From Pistricoccus aurantiacus (GTDB lineage Bacteria > Pseudomonadota > Gammaproteobacteria > Pseudomonadales > Halomonadaceae), in assembly GCF_042682565.1 (NCBI RefSeq), contig NZ_JBHUIC010000003.1: a stretch of 64,000 bases of DNA, one strand, 5' to 3'. Made by a program: the position numbers and the translations under genes. Each line of letters starts with the position of its first letter. The first letter of the stretch is position 1. Positions 26,596-35,057 of the stretch are shown here, piece by piece. The notes beneath the pieces are model-generated. The model was not told the origin of the DNA. It made no database searches and worked only from the letters and a program-made list of their open reading frames with translations.

Positions 26596-28638
26596 TCAAG
26601 TGACTCGCTGACCCGGTTTGGCGCCGGAGTGGGGTTCCAGCAGATAGATGCTTTCCTCGTCGCCGGCGGCCAGTACCATGCCTTCGGAGACGCCGAATCG
26701 CATCTTGCGCGGGGCCAGATTGGCCACCATCACCGTCAGCATGCCTTCCAACGCCTCCGGGGCATAGGCGGAACGAATGCCGGAGAACACGGTACGGGTT
26801 TCGCTCCCCAGGTCCAGGGTCAGCTTCAGAAGCTTGTCCGCGCCTTCGACATATTCCGCCTTGGCGATGCGCACGATGCGCAGATCGACCTTGGCAAAGT
26901 CGTCGAAAGCAATTTGGGGAGCGACGGGACTGTCCGCCAGCGGCCCCTTGGGGGTTTCCTTGAGTTTCTTCTCTTCCACCAGATCCTCCTTCGACGCCTC
27001 GATCATTGCGTCGATACGCTCTCGTTCCACTCGGGTCATCAGCGGCTTGAACTTGTCGATCGCGTGACCGATCAGGAGTTCGTGGCGGCTGTGCCAGTCC
27101 AGGCTGTCGAGCTTGAGAAAGGCCTGGGCTTCCGCCGCCATCTTCGGTACCACCGGGGCCAGATAGACCAGCAACTGGCGAAACAGGTTGATGCCCACGG
27201 AGCAGATCTCCAGCACCTCCTGCTCGCGACCCTCCTGCTTGGCCAGCACCCAGGGCTCCGCGTCCGCGATGTAGGTGTTGGCCGCGTCCGCCAGTTCCAT
27301 GATCCTGCGCATGGCCCGGGCGAATTCCCGAGACTCGTAATCTTCGGCGATGGCGTCGCCGGCAGCGATAAAGCGTGCCACCAGGGCAGGCTCCGCGCAG
27401 TGTTCCGACAGCTTGGCGTCGCCGAACTTCTTGACGAAGCCGGCGCAGCGGCTGGCGATGTTGACCACCTTGCCCACCAGGTCCGCGTTGACTCGATAGG
27501 CGAAGTCCTCGAGGTTCAGATCGAGATCGTCGACGCCGGCGGTCAGCTTGGCGGCGAAGTAGTAACGCAAGTATTCCGGGTTCAGATGTTGTGCGTAGGT
27601 GCTCGCCTTGATGAAGGTGCCCCGGGACTTGGACATCTTGGCGCCGTTGACGGTGACGAAGCCGTGACAGAAGACGCCGCTCGGCGTGCGCAAATTGGCG
27701 CCCTTGAGCATCGCCGGCCAGAACAGCGCATGGAAGTAGACGATATCCTTGCCGATGAAGTGATAGACCTCCGCCTCGGAATCCGGGTTCCAGTAGGCGT
27801 CGAAGTCCAGGCCTTCCCGGTCGCAGAGGTTCTGGAAGCTGGCCAGGTAGCCGATGGGGGCGTCCAGCCAGACATAGAAGTACTTGCCCGGGGCGTCGGG
27901 AATCTCGAAGCCGAAGTAGGGTGCGTCTCGAGAGATGTCCCATTCGTTGAGACCGATCTCGAACCACTCCTGCAGCTTGTTGGCGATCTGTTCCTGAACG
28001 TGACCGCCCACCAGCCAGCCCTTGAGAAAGCGCTCGAAGTCCTGCAGCTTGAAGAAGTAATGAACCGAACTCCTGACTTCCGGGGTAGCGCCGGAAATCG
28101 CCGACACCGGATCGATCAACTCCGCCGGGGTATAGGTGGCGCTGCAGACCTCGCAGTTGTCGCCGTACTGGTCATCCGCGCCGCAGCGCGGACAGGTGCC
28201 CTTGATGAAGCGATCCGCCAGGAACAGGCCCTTGACCGGATCGTACATCTGTTCGATTTCCCGGGTGGCGATATGACCCGCATCCCGCAGACGGGTATAG
28301 ATCCGCTCGCTGTGCAGGCGATTTTCCGGGGAATGGGTGGAGTGGTAGTTGTCGAACCCGACCTGAAAGCGCGCAAAGTCCTCCTGGTGCTCCCGAGATA
28401 CCCGTTCGATCAGCGCCTCCGGTGAAATGCCTTCCTGCTCCGCCCGCAGCATGATGGCGGTGCCGTGAGCGTCGTCGGCGCAGACATAATAGCATTCATG
28501 GCCGCGGCTCTTCTGGAAGCGCACCCAGATATCCGTCTGAATGTACTCCAGCAGATGACCGAGGTGAATGGAGCCATTGGCATAGGGCAGGGCACTGGTG
28601 ACCAGGATCTTGCGTGGGTCGCGAGGGGTTTTCGACAT
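26596..28638 (-). CDS. metG: Methionyl-tRNA synthetase
   Basis: A 680-residue class I synthetase that charges tRNA-Met. It has the HIGH-type motif GSIHLGHLLEY, a zinc knuckle CPRC...CEVC in the connective domain, KMSKSRG in GAKMSKSRGTF, and a C-terminal tRNA-binding (OB) domain beginning FAKVDLRIVRIAKAEY, as in E. coli. The ATG at 28638 starts the conserved ALPYANG region; the frame is open for 72 more codons but those lack family resemblance. It leads the metG-rsxABCDGE-nth-ydcF run. Confidence 0.96.
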   Translation of the reverse strand: MSKTPRDPRKILVTSALPYANGSIHLGHLLEYIQTDIWVRFQKSRGHECYYVCADDAHGTAIMLRAEQEGISPEALIERVSREHQEDFARFQVGFDNYHSTHSPENRLHSERIYTRLRDAGHIATREIEQMYDPVKGLFLADRFIKGTCPRCGADDQYGDNCEVCSATYTPAELIDPVSAISGATPEVRSSVHYFFKLQDFERFLKGWLVGGHVQEQIANKLQEWFEIGLNEWDISRDAPYFGFEIPDAPGKYFYVWLDAPIGYLASFQNLCDREGLDFDAYWNPDSEAEVYHFIGKDIVYFHALFWPAMLKGANLRTPSGVFCHGFVTVNGAKMSKSRGTFIKASTYAQHLNPEYLRYYFAAKLTAGVDDLDLNLEDFAYRVNADLVGKVVNIASRCAGFVKKFGDAKLSEHCAEPALVARFIAAGDAIAEDYESREFARAMRRIMELADAANTYIADAEPWVLAKQEGREQEVLEICSVGINLFRQLLVYLAPVVPKMAAEAQAFLKLDSLDWHSRHELLIGHAIDKFKPLMTRVERERIDAMIEASKEDLVEEKKLKETPKGPLADSPVAPQIAFDDFAKVDLRIVRIAKAEYVEGADKLLKLTLDLGSETRTVFSGIRSAYAPEALEGMLTVMVANLAPRKMRFGVSEGMVLAAGDEESIYLLEPHSGAKPGQRVT

Positions 28639-28845
28639 GGCGGCGCTTGGATTCCTGTAACGTGGGACGAGCAGCGTAATGGCCCGAACAGGCAGGCGGC
28701 CGCTCGTATAAGTCAAAACAAGCTCTGAATTGTAGCATTTTCCGCCGCGACTGCGATTGGTGTCCGCTGCCTGCTTGGCGCAAGATGAAAGGCGGCAAGG
28801 CGCAATGACCGAGTACTTTCCAGCCATGCGACAAGGAGTGTGATC

Positions 28846-29367
28846 ATGGAGCAAGTTTTTTTCGACAGCGGGCAGGCGCTCTTGCGAGTCGCGGTGTCCG
28901 CGGTACTGGCGTATATCACCCTGGTGGTTTTCCTGCGGATTTCCGGGCGACGCACCCTATCGAAGATGAACGCCTTCGATCTGGTGGTGACGGTGGCGCT
29001 GGGCTCCATCCTGGCCACCATCATACTCAGCAAGGATGTCACTCTCGCTCAGGGAGGCCTGGCTCTGGCCGCGCTGATCGGCATGCAGTACCTGCTGACC
29101 TGGACCAGCGTGCGAGTTCCCTGGGTGCGAAAGCTGGTAACGGGAGAGCCGGCGCTACTTCTTTATCAAGGAGCCATCTTGCCGGAAGCGCTGCGCAAGG
29201 CCCGGGTCACGGAAGACGAGCTATACGCGGCGGTACGCGAGGCGGGGGAAGACGATTTGAAGGATCTTCGCGCGGTAGTGCTGGAAACCGACGGCGAGTT
29301 CAGTGTCCTGACTCAGGGCAAGGTACCCGAGCTGTCCAGCCTGAAGGGCATGGACAGCGCCGATTAA
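28846..29367 (+). CDS. DUF421 membrane protein (YetF-like)
   Basis: A 173-residue protein with three membrane segments in the first 85 residues and a small cytoplasmic domain. Family marks are LVVFLRISGRRTLSKMNAFD, VVTVALGSILATIIL and the later GEPALLLYQG and VLETDGEFSVL. The biochemical role of DUF421/YetF proteins is not established. AAGGAG lies seven bases before the ATG at 28846; a GTG at 28840 would be too close to it. The gene is divergent from metG and shares a roughly 207-base promoter region. Confidence 0.88.
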   Translation: MEQVFFDSGQALLRVAVSAVLAYITLVVFLRISGRRTLSKMNAFDLVVTVALGSILATIILSKDVTLAQGGLALAALIGMQYLLTWTSVRVPWVRKLVTGEPALLLYQGAILPEALRKARVTEDELYAAVREAGEDDLKDLRAVVLETDGEFSVLTQGKVPELSSLKGMDSAD

Positions 29368-29385
29368 GCAATTTCTGTCATCGAT

Positions 29386-30129
29386 TCACTGGCTTTCATC
29401 GGCTAGCCGGTAAGGCAGCGATAGATCCCCGGAGGCGACATCGTAGACTTCATAGATACCCAGCATCGGTCGACTGTCGTCGGACGTGTTGACCTCCAGA
29501 TAGGCGGTGACCGCATCGAAAGAGAAATCGCGAGCATTCCGCACCCGCCAGGAGGGCACCAGTATCCTCAGGGTATCGCCCTGCAGCACCACGCTCAGCC
29601 CCGGTGAGTCCAGATAGAGCGGCATGCCGGGATTAGTCGGCGGCAGCGTCGCCTGCTCACCATTGGCGATCTCGCGGATCGCCAGTCCACCGGGTACGCG
29701 CTCGTCCTCGACCAGTACCACCCAGTGACTATGGAAGACCCTGCCATCGTTGTCATAGCTGCCGTCGCCTTGCTCGTCCCATAACGGGGTATCGTCGAAG
29801 TCCGGGTGCGATGTCGCCACCAGGGTCAGAATGCCTTCGACATCGCCGAAGCCGACCACTGATGGGGGCAGGGTGGTGGGAAAGGCATAGGTGAGAACCG
29901 GGGCGCCATCCATCTGTCCCCTGGCATCCGGCACCGTTGCGCCGGCTTGCCCTGCTACCTGCTGTTCGAAGACCAGCATGTCGAACTCGGCGACATAACG
30001 TCCTTTCACGTCAGCGATCGATAAATCGTCATTTTTTGCCAAGGGCATGATGGCCTCATCCGCCAGGGCTGCACCAACGACCAATAGTCCACCCAGCAGG
30101 CTTGCGGAGAATAGCGGTAACGTGTGCAT
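29386..30129 (-). CDS. Exported protein of unknown function
   Basis: A 247-residue protein with a Sec signal peptide (hydrophobic residues 7-21, probable cleavage after GAALA). I do not recognise the mature part. It is acidic, without cysteine and rich in Asp, Pro and beta-branched residues, with YVAEFDMLVFEQQV, a Trp-Asp-Glu-Gln-Gly-Asp-Gly-Ser-Tyr-Asp-Asn-Asp-Gly acidic turn that might bind Ca2+, then FHSHWVVLVEDERVPG and LVPSWRVRN. The ATG follows GGGAGT. It is transcribed away from the MarR gene with shared operators, so it is a likely target of that regulator. Confidence 0.75.
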   Translation of the reverse strand: MHTLPLFSASLLGGLLVVGAALADEAIMPLAKNDDLSIADVKGRYVAEFDMLVFEQQVAGQAGATVPDARGQMDGAPVLTYAFPTTLPPSVVGFGDVEGILTLVATSHPDFDDTPLWDEQGDGSYDNDGRVFHSHWVVLVEDERVPGGLAIREIANGEQATLPPTNPGMPLYLDSPGLSVVLQGDTLRILVPSWRVRNARDFSFDAVTAYLEVNTSDDSRPMLGIYEVYDVASGDLSLPYRLADESQ

Positions 30130-30239
30130 GATCGATTACTCCCGTGATTCCTTCGTCAAGGAGAGCGCCAGCGGAAAGACCGAGAAGTGCGGGCGACGAT
30201 CTGACGATCTGGAGTCTTGTTGGTTTGATCATCTATTAA

Positions 30240-30254
30240 GTATCGACTCGATAC
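30240..30254. promoter_or_regulatory. Candidate MarR operator 1
   Basis: GTATCGACTCGATAC is a perfect inverted repeat with seven-base arms around one base. It lies in the gap between the divergent exported-protein and MarR genes. A second, slightly degenerate copy lies 56 bases away (centre to centre). Paired palindromes like this are usual for MarR dimers; the link to this MarR is by position. Confidence 0.65.
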
Positions 30255-30295
30255 ATAATAAGCAATAGGCTTCTTTCCAGTGCTTGTCAAGCTAT

Positions 30296-30310
30296 GCATC
30301 GAGTCAATAC
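30296..30310. promoter_or_regulatory. Candidate MarR operator 2
   Basis: GCATCGAGTCAATAC matches the reverse complement of operator 1 at 13 of 15 positions, and lies ten bases before the ATG of the MarR gene, where bound protein would block transcription or translation start. It supports autoregulation. Confidence 0.6.
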
Positions 30311-30319
30311 ACTGTCTTC

Positions 30320-30883
30320 ATGAGCCTTGCCGCTACCCTTCTCGAACGTCTCGCCGCCTTGATCCACCAATCGGTACGCGATGACGCCGCTCGCCATGGC
30401 CTGTTGCCGATCCAGCTGCAGGTGTTGGCCTATCTGGCCCAAGCCAATCATTACAGCGATATCCCCATTGCTGTGGCTGAATATTTTGGCGTGACTCGCG
30501 GCACCGTCTCGCAAACTCTCAGCGTGTTAGAGCGACGAGGACTGGTCGCCAAGCGGCCGGACAGCAAGCATGGCAAGCGTATTCACCTTCATCTGACCGA
30601 AGCCGGCCGGGCTCTGCTAAAGGATAGCTGGGCGAATCGTCTGGCCCGGGCGCTGGAGGAAGCGCCGGGAGTCGAGGAAGAAACCCTGGAAGAAGGACTG
30701 CGTGGCTTTTTGGTAGCCTTGCAGCGTCAGAACCATCATCGAGCGTTCAACGTCTGCAAGCATTGCGTGCATTTTCTCGAGGAGGCCGAGGGTTATCGCT
30801 GTGGCCTGACGAAGGAGCCGCTCGCGGTGGAGCAGACCCTGAAGATCTGCCGGGAATGGACGCCGCCGGGAGATAAGGCTTGA
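30320..30883 (+). CDS. MarR-family regulator with a cysteine-rich C-terminal tail
   Basis: A 187-residue regulator. Residues 10-125 are a MarR winged helix (YFGVTRGTVSQTLSVLERRG, LVAKRPDSKHGKRIHLHLT). The last 50 residues are unusual: four cysteines spaced CKHC-x10-C-x13-C, suited to a metal or Fe-S site or to redox sensing. Typical MarR proteins end near residue 150. An in-frame TTG at 30284 would place operator 2 inside the gene, so the ATG at 30320 is preferred. The gene is divergent from an exported protein, with two matching palindromes in the gap. Confidence 0.85.
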   Translation: MSLAATLLERLAALIHQSVRDDAARHGLLPIQLQVLAYLAQANHYSDIPIAVAEYFGVTRGTVSQTLSVLERRGLVAKRPDSKHGKRIHLHLTEAGRALLKDSWANRLARALEEAPGVEEETLEEGLRGFLVALQRQNHHRAFNVCKHCVHFLEEAEGYRCGLTKEPLAVEQTLKICREWTPPGDKA

Positions 30884-30947
30884 GACACACAGCCAACATC
30901 CCATGCTAAGCTTGCGGTTTTCTCGACACAGCTAACCGGAGAACACC

Positions 30948-31226
30948 ATGACCCAAGCCAGCGCGCGCCATATTCTGGTCGACGATGAAGCCAAGTGTGA
31001 AGAGCTGAAAAAGGAAATCGAAGGCGGACGCGATTTCGCCGAGGTGGCCAAGGAGCATTCCAACTGCCCCTCCGGTCGGCAGGGTGGCGATCTGGGAACT
31101 TTTGGGCCGGGGCAAATGGTGCCGGAATTCGACAAGGTAGTGTTCAGCGGTGACCTGAACAAGGTGCATGGCCCGGTAAAAACCCAGTTCGGCTATCACC
31201 TGCTGGAAATCACCCACCGCAGCTGA
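30948..31226 (+). CDS. ppiC: Parvulin-type peptidyl-prolyl isomerase
   Basis: A 92-residue single-domain parvulin without signal peptide, the same size as E. coli PpiC. The motifs SARHILVDDEAKCEELKKEI, FAEVAKEHSNCPSG, GGDLGTFGPGQMVPEFDKV and TQFGYHLLEI cover the whole active site. It catalyses cis-trans isomerisation of prolyl bonds in the cytoplasm. CCGGAG precedes the ATG. Confidence 0.95.
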   Translation: MTQASARHILVDDEAKCEELKKEIEGGRDFAEVAKEHSNCPSGRQGGDLGTFGPGQMVPEFDKVVFSGDLNKVHGPVKTQFGYHLLEITHRS

Positions 31227-31252
31227 TATTCGACGTGAATCGGTGAGAAGCG

Positions 31253-31284
31253 AAACCGCATGGAGCTGTTATCCGTGCGGTTTT
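31253..31284 (+). terminator. Intrinsic terminator after ppiC
   Basis: AAACCGCA pairs with TGCGGTTT, with an inner GGA/TCC pairing in the loop, followed by TTTT. It lies 27 bases after the ppiC stop and separates it from the phospholipase D-like gene. Confidence 0.65.
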
Positions 31285-31321
31285 GTCGTTTTGACAAAAA
31301 CGAGAATCAAGCGGAAAAGCG

Positions 31322-32785
31322 GTGAGTAAAGCAACATGGAAAAGCTGGTGGAGTAGATCGATGGGCTGGAAAGGGCTACTGCTGTTACTGGTGATTGTCT
31401 ATCTCGCCATGGCATTCTGGCAGCGCTATAAGCCCTTGCCGGAGGGTATCGGCATGGCAAGCCCCTTGTATCCAGCCACGAATCTGGCCTTTCTCGCGGA
31501 TGAAACCTACCTGGATGCTCAAGGGAATCGCCAGAGCGATCAGGCAATCTTCGATGAAGTGCTGCGTTTGATCGGTCAGGCCGAGCGTCTGATCGTGCTG
31601 GACATGTTCCTGTTCAACGCTTTCAAGGGGGAAGCGGAAGGCCACTATCGACCACTCTCACACCAGCTGACCCAGGCGCTGATCGAGCGCAAGCAGGGGA
31701 TGCCGGAGATCGAGGCGTTGGTGATCAGCGATCCGCTGAATACGCTCTACGGCGGCCTTGCGTCCGCGCATTTTCAGGCGCTGCGCGAGGCGGGCGTAAA
31801 AGTCATCATGACCGACCTGACCGAGCAGCGGGCGTCGAATCCGGCCTGGTCCGGTTTCTGGTATCTTTGCTGTCGCTGGCTGGGCAATAGCGCCGAAGAC
31901 GGCTGGCTCCCCAACCTGTTGGGGACGGGGCGGGTGACCCTGCGCAGCTATCTGGCACTGCTCAATTTCAATGCCAATCACCGCAAGACGCTGGTGGTGG
32001 ATGAAGGCGAGTATTGGACGGGGATGGTGACCTCCGCCAATCCCCACGATGCCAGTAGCTGGCACGATAACGTGGCGCTGCGTTTTTCCGGGCCGGCGGT
32101 GGGCGACCTGCTGAAGAGCGAGCGGGCGGTGGCCGACTATTCCGGCGGGGCCGTCGATTTTCCTCGTCTGAATATTGCGATACCGGAGGAAGCCGGCGAG
32201 GCGCGTCTCCAGATTCTGACGGAAGGCAGGATAGGTGATGCACTGCTCGAGACGCTGAACGAGAGCAAGGCCGGGGACAAGATCGATATCGCCGTCTTCT
32301 ACCTGGCTCATCGCGAGATCATGACCGCCCTGATCGCGGCGCATCGCCGTGGCGTCGAGCTACGGGTGCTGCTCGATCCCAACCGGGATGCCTTCGGCAT
32401 CAAGAAAAACGGCATTCCCAATCGTCAGGCCGGCTGGGAGCTGCACCGCGCCGGTGTGCCGCTGCGCTGGTGCGATACCCACGGCGAACAGTGCCACAGC
32501 AAGATGCTGCTGTATCAGCCAGACTCAGGACCTGTCGAACTGATCCTGGGCTCCGCGAACTACACCCGGCGCAATCTCGACGATCTCAACCTGGAAACCA
32601 GCGTGCGGCTGGTAGCGCCACGCGAGACGCCGGCAACCCGGCAGGCGTTGGCGCTATTCGAACGTCAATGGAACAACCCGGACGGACGTCGTTACAGCCT
32701 GGATTACGCGATGTTCGCCGACCCCTCCCGGTGGCGTTACTGGCAATATCGGCTGATGGAGGCAACGGGGCTTTCCACCTTTTGA
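31322..32785 (+). CDS. Phospholipase D-superfamily membrane-anchored protein
   Basis: A 487-residue protein with one N-terminal membrane anchor (GLLLLLVIVYLAMAFW, about residues 17-32) and two PLD half-sites. The first is HRKTLVVDEGEYWTG, a good HxKx4D. The second is HSKMLLYQPDSG followed by GSANYTRRNLDDLN, in which the usual aspartate is glutamine. Relatives include cardiolipin synthase-like phosphotransferases and PLD-type hydrolases; the substrate is open. The GTG at 31322 has a weak Shine-Dalgarno; an ATG at 31361 behind GGAG would remove 13 residues before the anchor and is a real alternative. Confidence 0.85.
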   Translation: MSKATWKSWWSRSMGWKGLLLLLVIVYLAMAFWQRYKPLPEGIGMASPLYPATNLAFLADETYLDAQGNRQSDQAIFDEVLRLIGQAERLIVLDMFLFNAFKGEAEGHYRPLSHQLTQALIERKQGMPEIEALVISDPLNTLYGGLASAHFQALREAGVKVIMTDLTEQRASNPAWSGFWYLCCRWLGNSAEDGWLPNLLGTGRVTLRSYLALLNFNANHRKTLVVDEGEYWTGMVTSANPHDASSWHDNVALRFSGPAVGDLLKSERAVADYSGGAVDFPRLNIAIPEEAGEARLQILTEGRIGDALLETLNESKAGDKIDIAVFYLAHREIMTALIAAHRRGVELRVLLDPNRDAFGIKKNGIPNRQAGWELHRAGVPLRWCDTHGEQCHSKMLLYQPDSGPVELILGSANYTRRNLDDLNLETSVRLVAPRETPATRQALALFERQWNNPDGRRYSLDYAMFADPSRWRYWQYRLMEATGLSTF

Positions 32786-32858
32786 TGCCAGGCGACAAAG
32801 TAGTTGCTTGAGGGTAGGCTATCAAGACTTTCCAGTAGTGTTATTCAAGGAGTCTTAC

Positions 32859-33065
32859 ATGAATGAAGAAACCTTCAACGTCAGCATCCGCAAGTTCCTG
32901 AAAAAGGTTGGTATCAGCTCTCAGCGCGAAATCGAGCAGGCGGTGAACAAGGCCATCGAGGAAGGCAAGCTCGAGGGAACCGAGACCCTGCCGGCGCGCA
33001 TGACGCTGATGGTGGGAGATCTCAACATAAAGATCGATTTCGACGGCACGATAGAGCTCGAATAA
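32859..33065 (+). CDS. Small DUF6494-like protein
   Basis: A soluble 68-residue protein: MNEETFNVSIRKFLKKVG, then SSQREIEQAVNKAIEEGKL and the closing MVGDLNIKIDFDGTIELE. It resembles a small conserved family I recall as DUF6494; its function is unknown. Good AAGGAG before the ATG at 32859; the longer open frame is not needed. It stands between the phospholipase D-like gene and an ABC exporter gene. Confidence 0.78.
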   Translation: MNEETFNVSIRKFLKKVGISSQREIEQAVNKAIEEGKLEGTETLPARMTLMVGDLNIKIDFDGTIELE

Positions 33066-33137
33066 TCTTTCAGGTCAGTTTCCTCTGAGCTGTTACGGAA
33101 CTATCCGTCGATAATTCATTTTCTTTCGCGAGACCTC

Positions 33138-35057
33138 ATGTTTCGTTTCTTCGAAACCCTGATTGATCCTTATCCGCAAGCCACGCCGGAGACTCCGCCG
33201 CGTGGCTTGCTCGCGTTTCTGTATCACTATTCGAAGCCGCTGGTACCGCTGCTGATCCTCATGTCGCTGCTCACCGCGGTGATCTCGATCATCGAAGTGC
33301 TGTTCTTCTCCTTCATGGGGGATCTGGTGGACTGGCTGAGTGAAGCGGAGCGAACCGGATTTCTCGCCGAGTATGGCTGGCGACTGGCGGGCATGGCGGC
33401 CCTGGCGCTGGTGCTGTATCCGGTGCTGGTACTGGTGAGATCCCTGGTCACCCATCAGAGCATCTTCGGCAATTACCCGATGCTGGTGCGCTGGCTGGCG
33501 CATCGTTATCTGCTCGAACAAAGCCTGACGTTCTTTCAGGACGAGTTCGCCGGGCGGGTATCCCAGAAGGTCATGCAGACTGCCTTGGCCATCCGTGAGA
33601 CGGTGATGAAGCTGATGGACGTCTTCGTCTACGTGGCGGTCTATTTCACCGGTGCCCTGTGGCTGATGGGCAATAGCGAACCCTGGCTGATGGCGCCGTT
33701 TATCGTATGGCTGGCGGGCTATATCGGCCTGATGCGCTATTTCGTGCCCCGGCTGCAGCGCATTTCCAAGGCCCAGGCGGACGCCCGGGCGGAAATGACC
33801 GGGCGTGTCGTCGACAGCTACACCAATATCCAGACCATCAAGCTGTTCGCTCATACCCGCCGCGAGCAGGACTACGCCTTCGAGTCCATGGATGGCTTCA
33901 TGCAGACGGTGCATCGTCAGATGCGTCTGGTGACGCAACTGACGGTTTGCTTGCAGTCCCTCAACTCCCTGCTGTTGGTGGTCATGGCGGGCATCGCCGT
34001 GCTGGCCTGGCATCAGTCTTTGATTTCCCTGGGGGCAATCGCCGTGGCCATCGGCCTGGTGATGCGCCTGCGCATGATGTCCGACTGGATTCTCTGGGAA
34101 GTGGCGGGGCTGTTCGAGAACCTGGGCACCGTGCAGGACGGTATCAATACCATCGCCAACCCGCAGCAGGTCGGCGATGCGCCGGATGCCAGGCAGCTCG
34201 ACGCGAGCCGCGGCGAAATCCGTTTCGAGCATGTGCATTTCGGCTACGAGAGTTCAAAGGAGGCTGCGGCTCGCGTCTTCGACGACTTGAATCTGACGCT
34301 TCGGCCCGGCGAGAGAATCGGCCTGATCGGCCGCTCCGGGGCAGGCAAGTCGACCCTGACCAACTTGTTGCTGCGTTTTCACGATCTCGAAGGCGGTCGC
34401 ATCCTGATCGACGATCAGGATATCGCCCGGGTGACTCAGGCCTCCCTGCGCCGACAGATCGGCATGGTCACTCAGGATACGGCGCTGCTGCATCGCTCGA
34501 TTCGCGACAATATCGCCTACGGCAAACCCGGGGCCAGTGAAGCCGAAATCCGCGAAGCGGCCAGGCGTGCCCACGCGCTGGAGTTCATCGAGGATGCCGT
34601 AGACGCCAAGGGCCGTCGTGGCTTCGATGCCCATGTGGGCGAGCGCGGGGTGAAACTCTCCGGCGGACAGCGTCAGCGTATTGCCATCGCCCGGGTGCTG
34701 CTCAAGGATGCGCCGATCCTGATACTGGACGAGGCGACCTCGGCGCTGGATTCTGAGGTGGAAGCGGCCATTCAGGAGCAGCTTTACACTCTGATGGAGA
34801 ACAAGACGGTGATCGCCATCGCCCACCGGCTTTCCACCATCGCCATGCTCGATCGCCTGGTGGTCATGGACCGCGGGCGGATCAAGGAGACCGGCACCCA
34901 TGCGGAACTGCTGGCGCTCGATGGACTCTACGCGATGCTGTGGCGACGCCAGTCCGGCGGGTTCTTGGGTGAAGAGTCTCAGGAAGAAGAGCCTCAAGAT
35001 GGGAAATCTCAGGACGAAGTGCAACGCACCTCCAGCACGCTTTTTTCCTTTAAATGA
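33138..35057 (+). CDS. ABC exporter with fused membrane and ATPase domains
   Basis: A 639-residue type-IV (MsbA-like) half transporter. Residues 30-340 hold six membrane segments and residues 360-600 an ATPase with Walker A GRSGAGKST, signature LSGGQRQRIAIARVL and Walker B ILILDEATSALD. The last 25 residues are an acidic, Glu/Gln-rich tail. It would act as a homodimer; the substrate is not apparent. Its end overlaps the next ABC ATPase gene by ATGA, but that gene belongs to a different ABC class. Confidence 0.9.
   Translation: MFRFFETLIDPYPQATPETPPRGLLAFLYHYSKPLVPLLILMSLLTAVISIIEVLFFSFMGDLVDWLSEAERTGFLAEYGWRLAGMAALALVLYPVLVLVRSLVTHQSIFGNYPMLVRWLAHRYLLEQSLTFFQDEFAGRVSQKVMQTALAIRETVMKLMDVFVYVAVYFTGALWLMGNSEPWLMAPFIVWLAGYIGLMRYFVPRLQRISKAQADARAEMTGRVVDSYTNIQTIKLFAHTRREQDYAFESMDGFMQTVHRQMRLVTQLTVCLQSLNSLLLVVMAGIAVLAWHQSLISLGAIAVAIGLVMRLRMMSDWILWEVAGLFENLGTVQDGINTIANPQQVGDAPDARQLDASRGEIRFEHVHFGYESSKEAAARVFDDLNLTLRPGERIGLIGRSGAGKSTLTNLLLRFHDLEGGRILIDDQDIARVTQASLRRQIGMVTQDTALLHRSIRDNIAYGKPGASEAEIREAARRAHALEFIEDAVDAKGRRGFDAHVGERGVKLSGGQRQRIAIARVLLKDAPILILDEATSALDSEVEAAIQEQLYTLMENKTVIAIAHRLSTIAMLDRLVVMDRGRIKETGTHAELLALDGLYAMLWRRQSGGFLGEESQEEEPQDGKSQDEVQRTSSTLFSFK

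Noticed and set aside
25982..27967. A 661-codon open frame on the minus strand overlapping metG, rsxA and rsxB in another frame
   Set aside because: Its product is a low-complexity mix rich in Arg, Gly and Gln without any motif; metG and rsxA in the overlapped frame have every family hallmark. Long shadow frames are common in DNA this rich in G+C.
26629..28425. A 598-codon open frame antisense to metG
   Set aside because: It mirrors metG codon use, has no family motif and no Shine-Dalgarno sequence of note.
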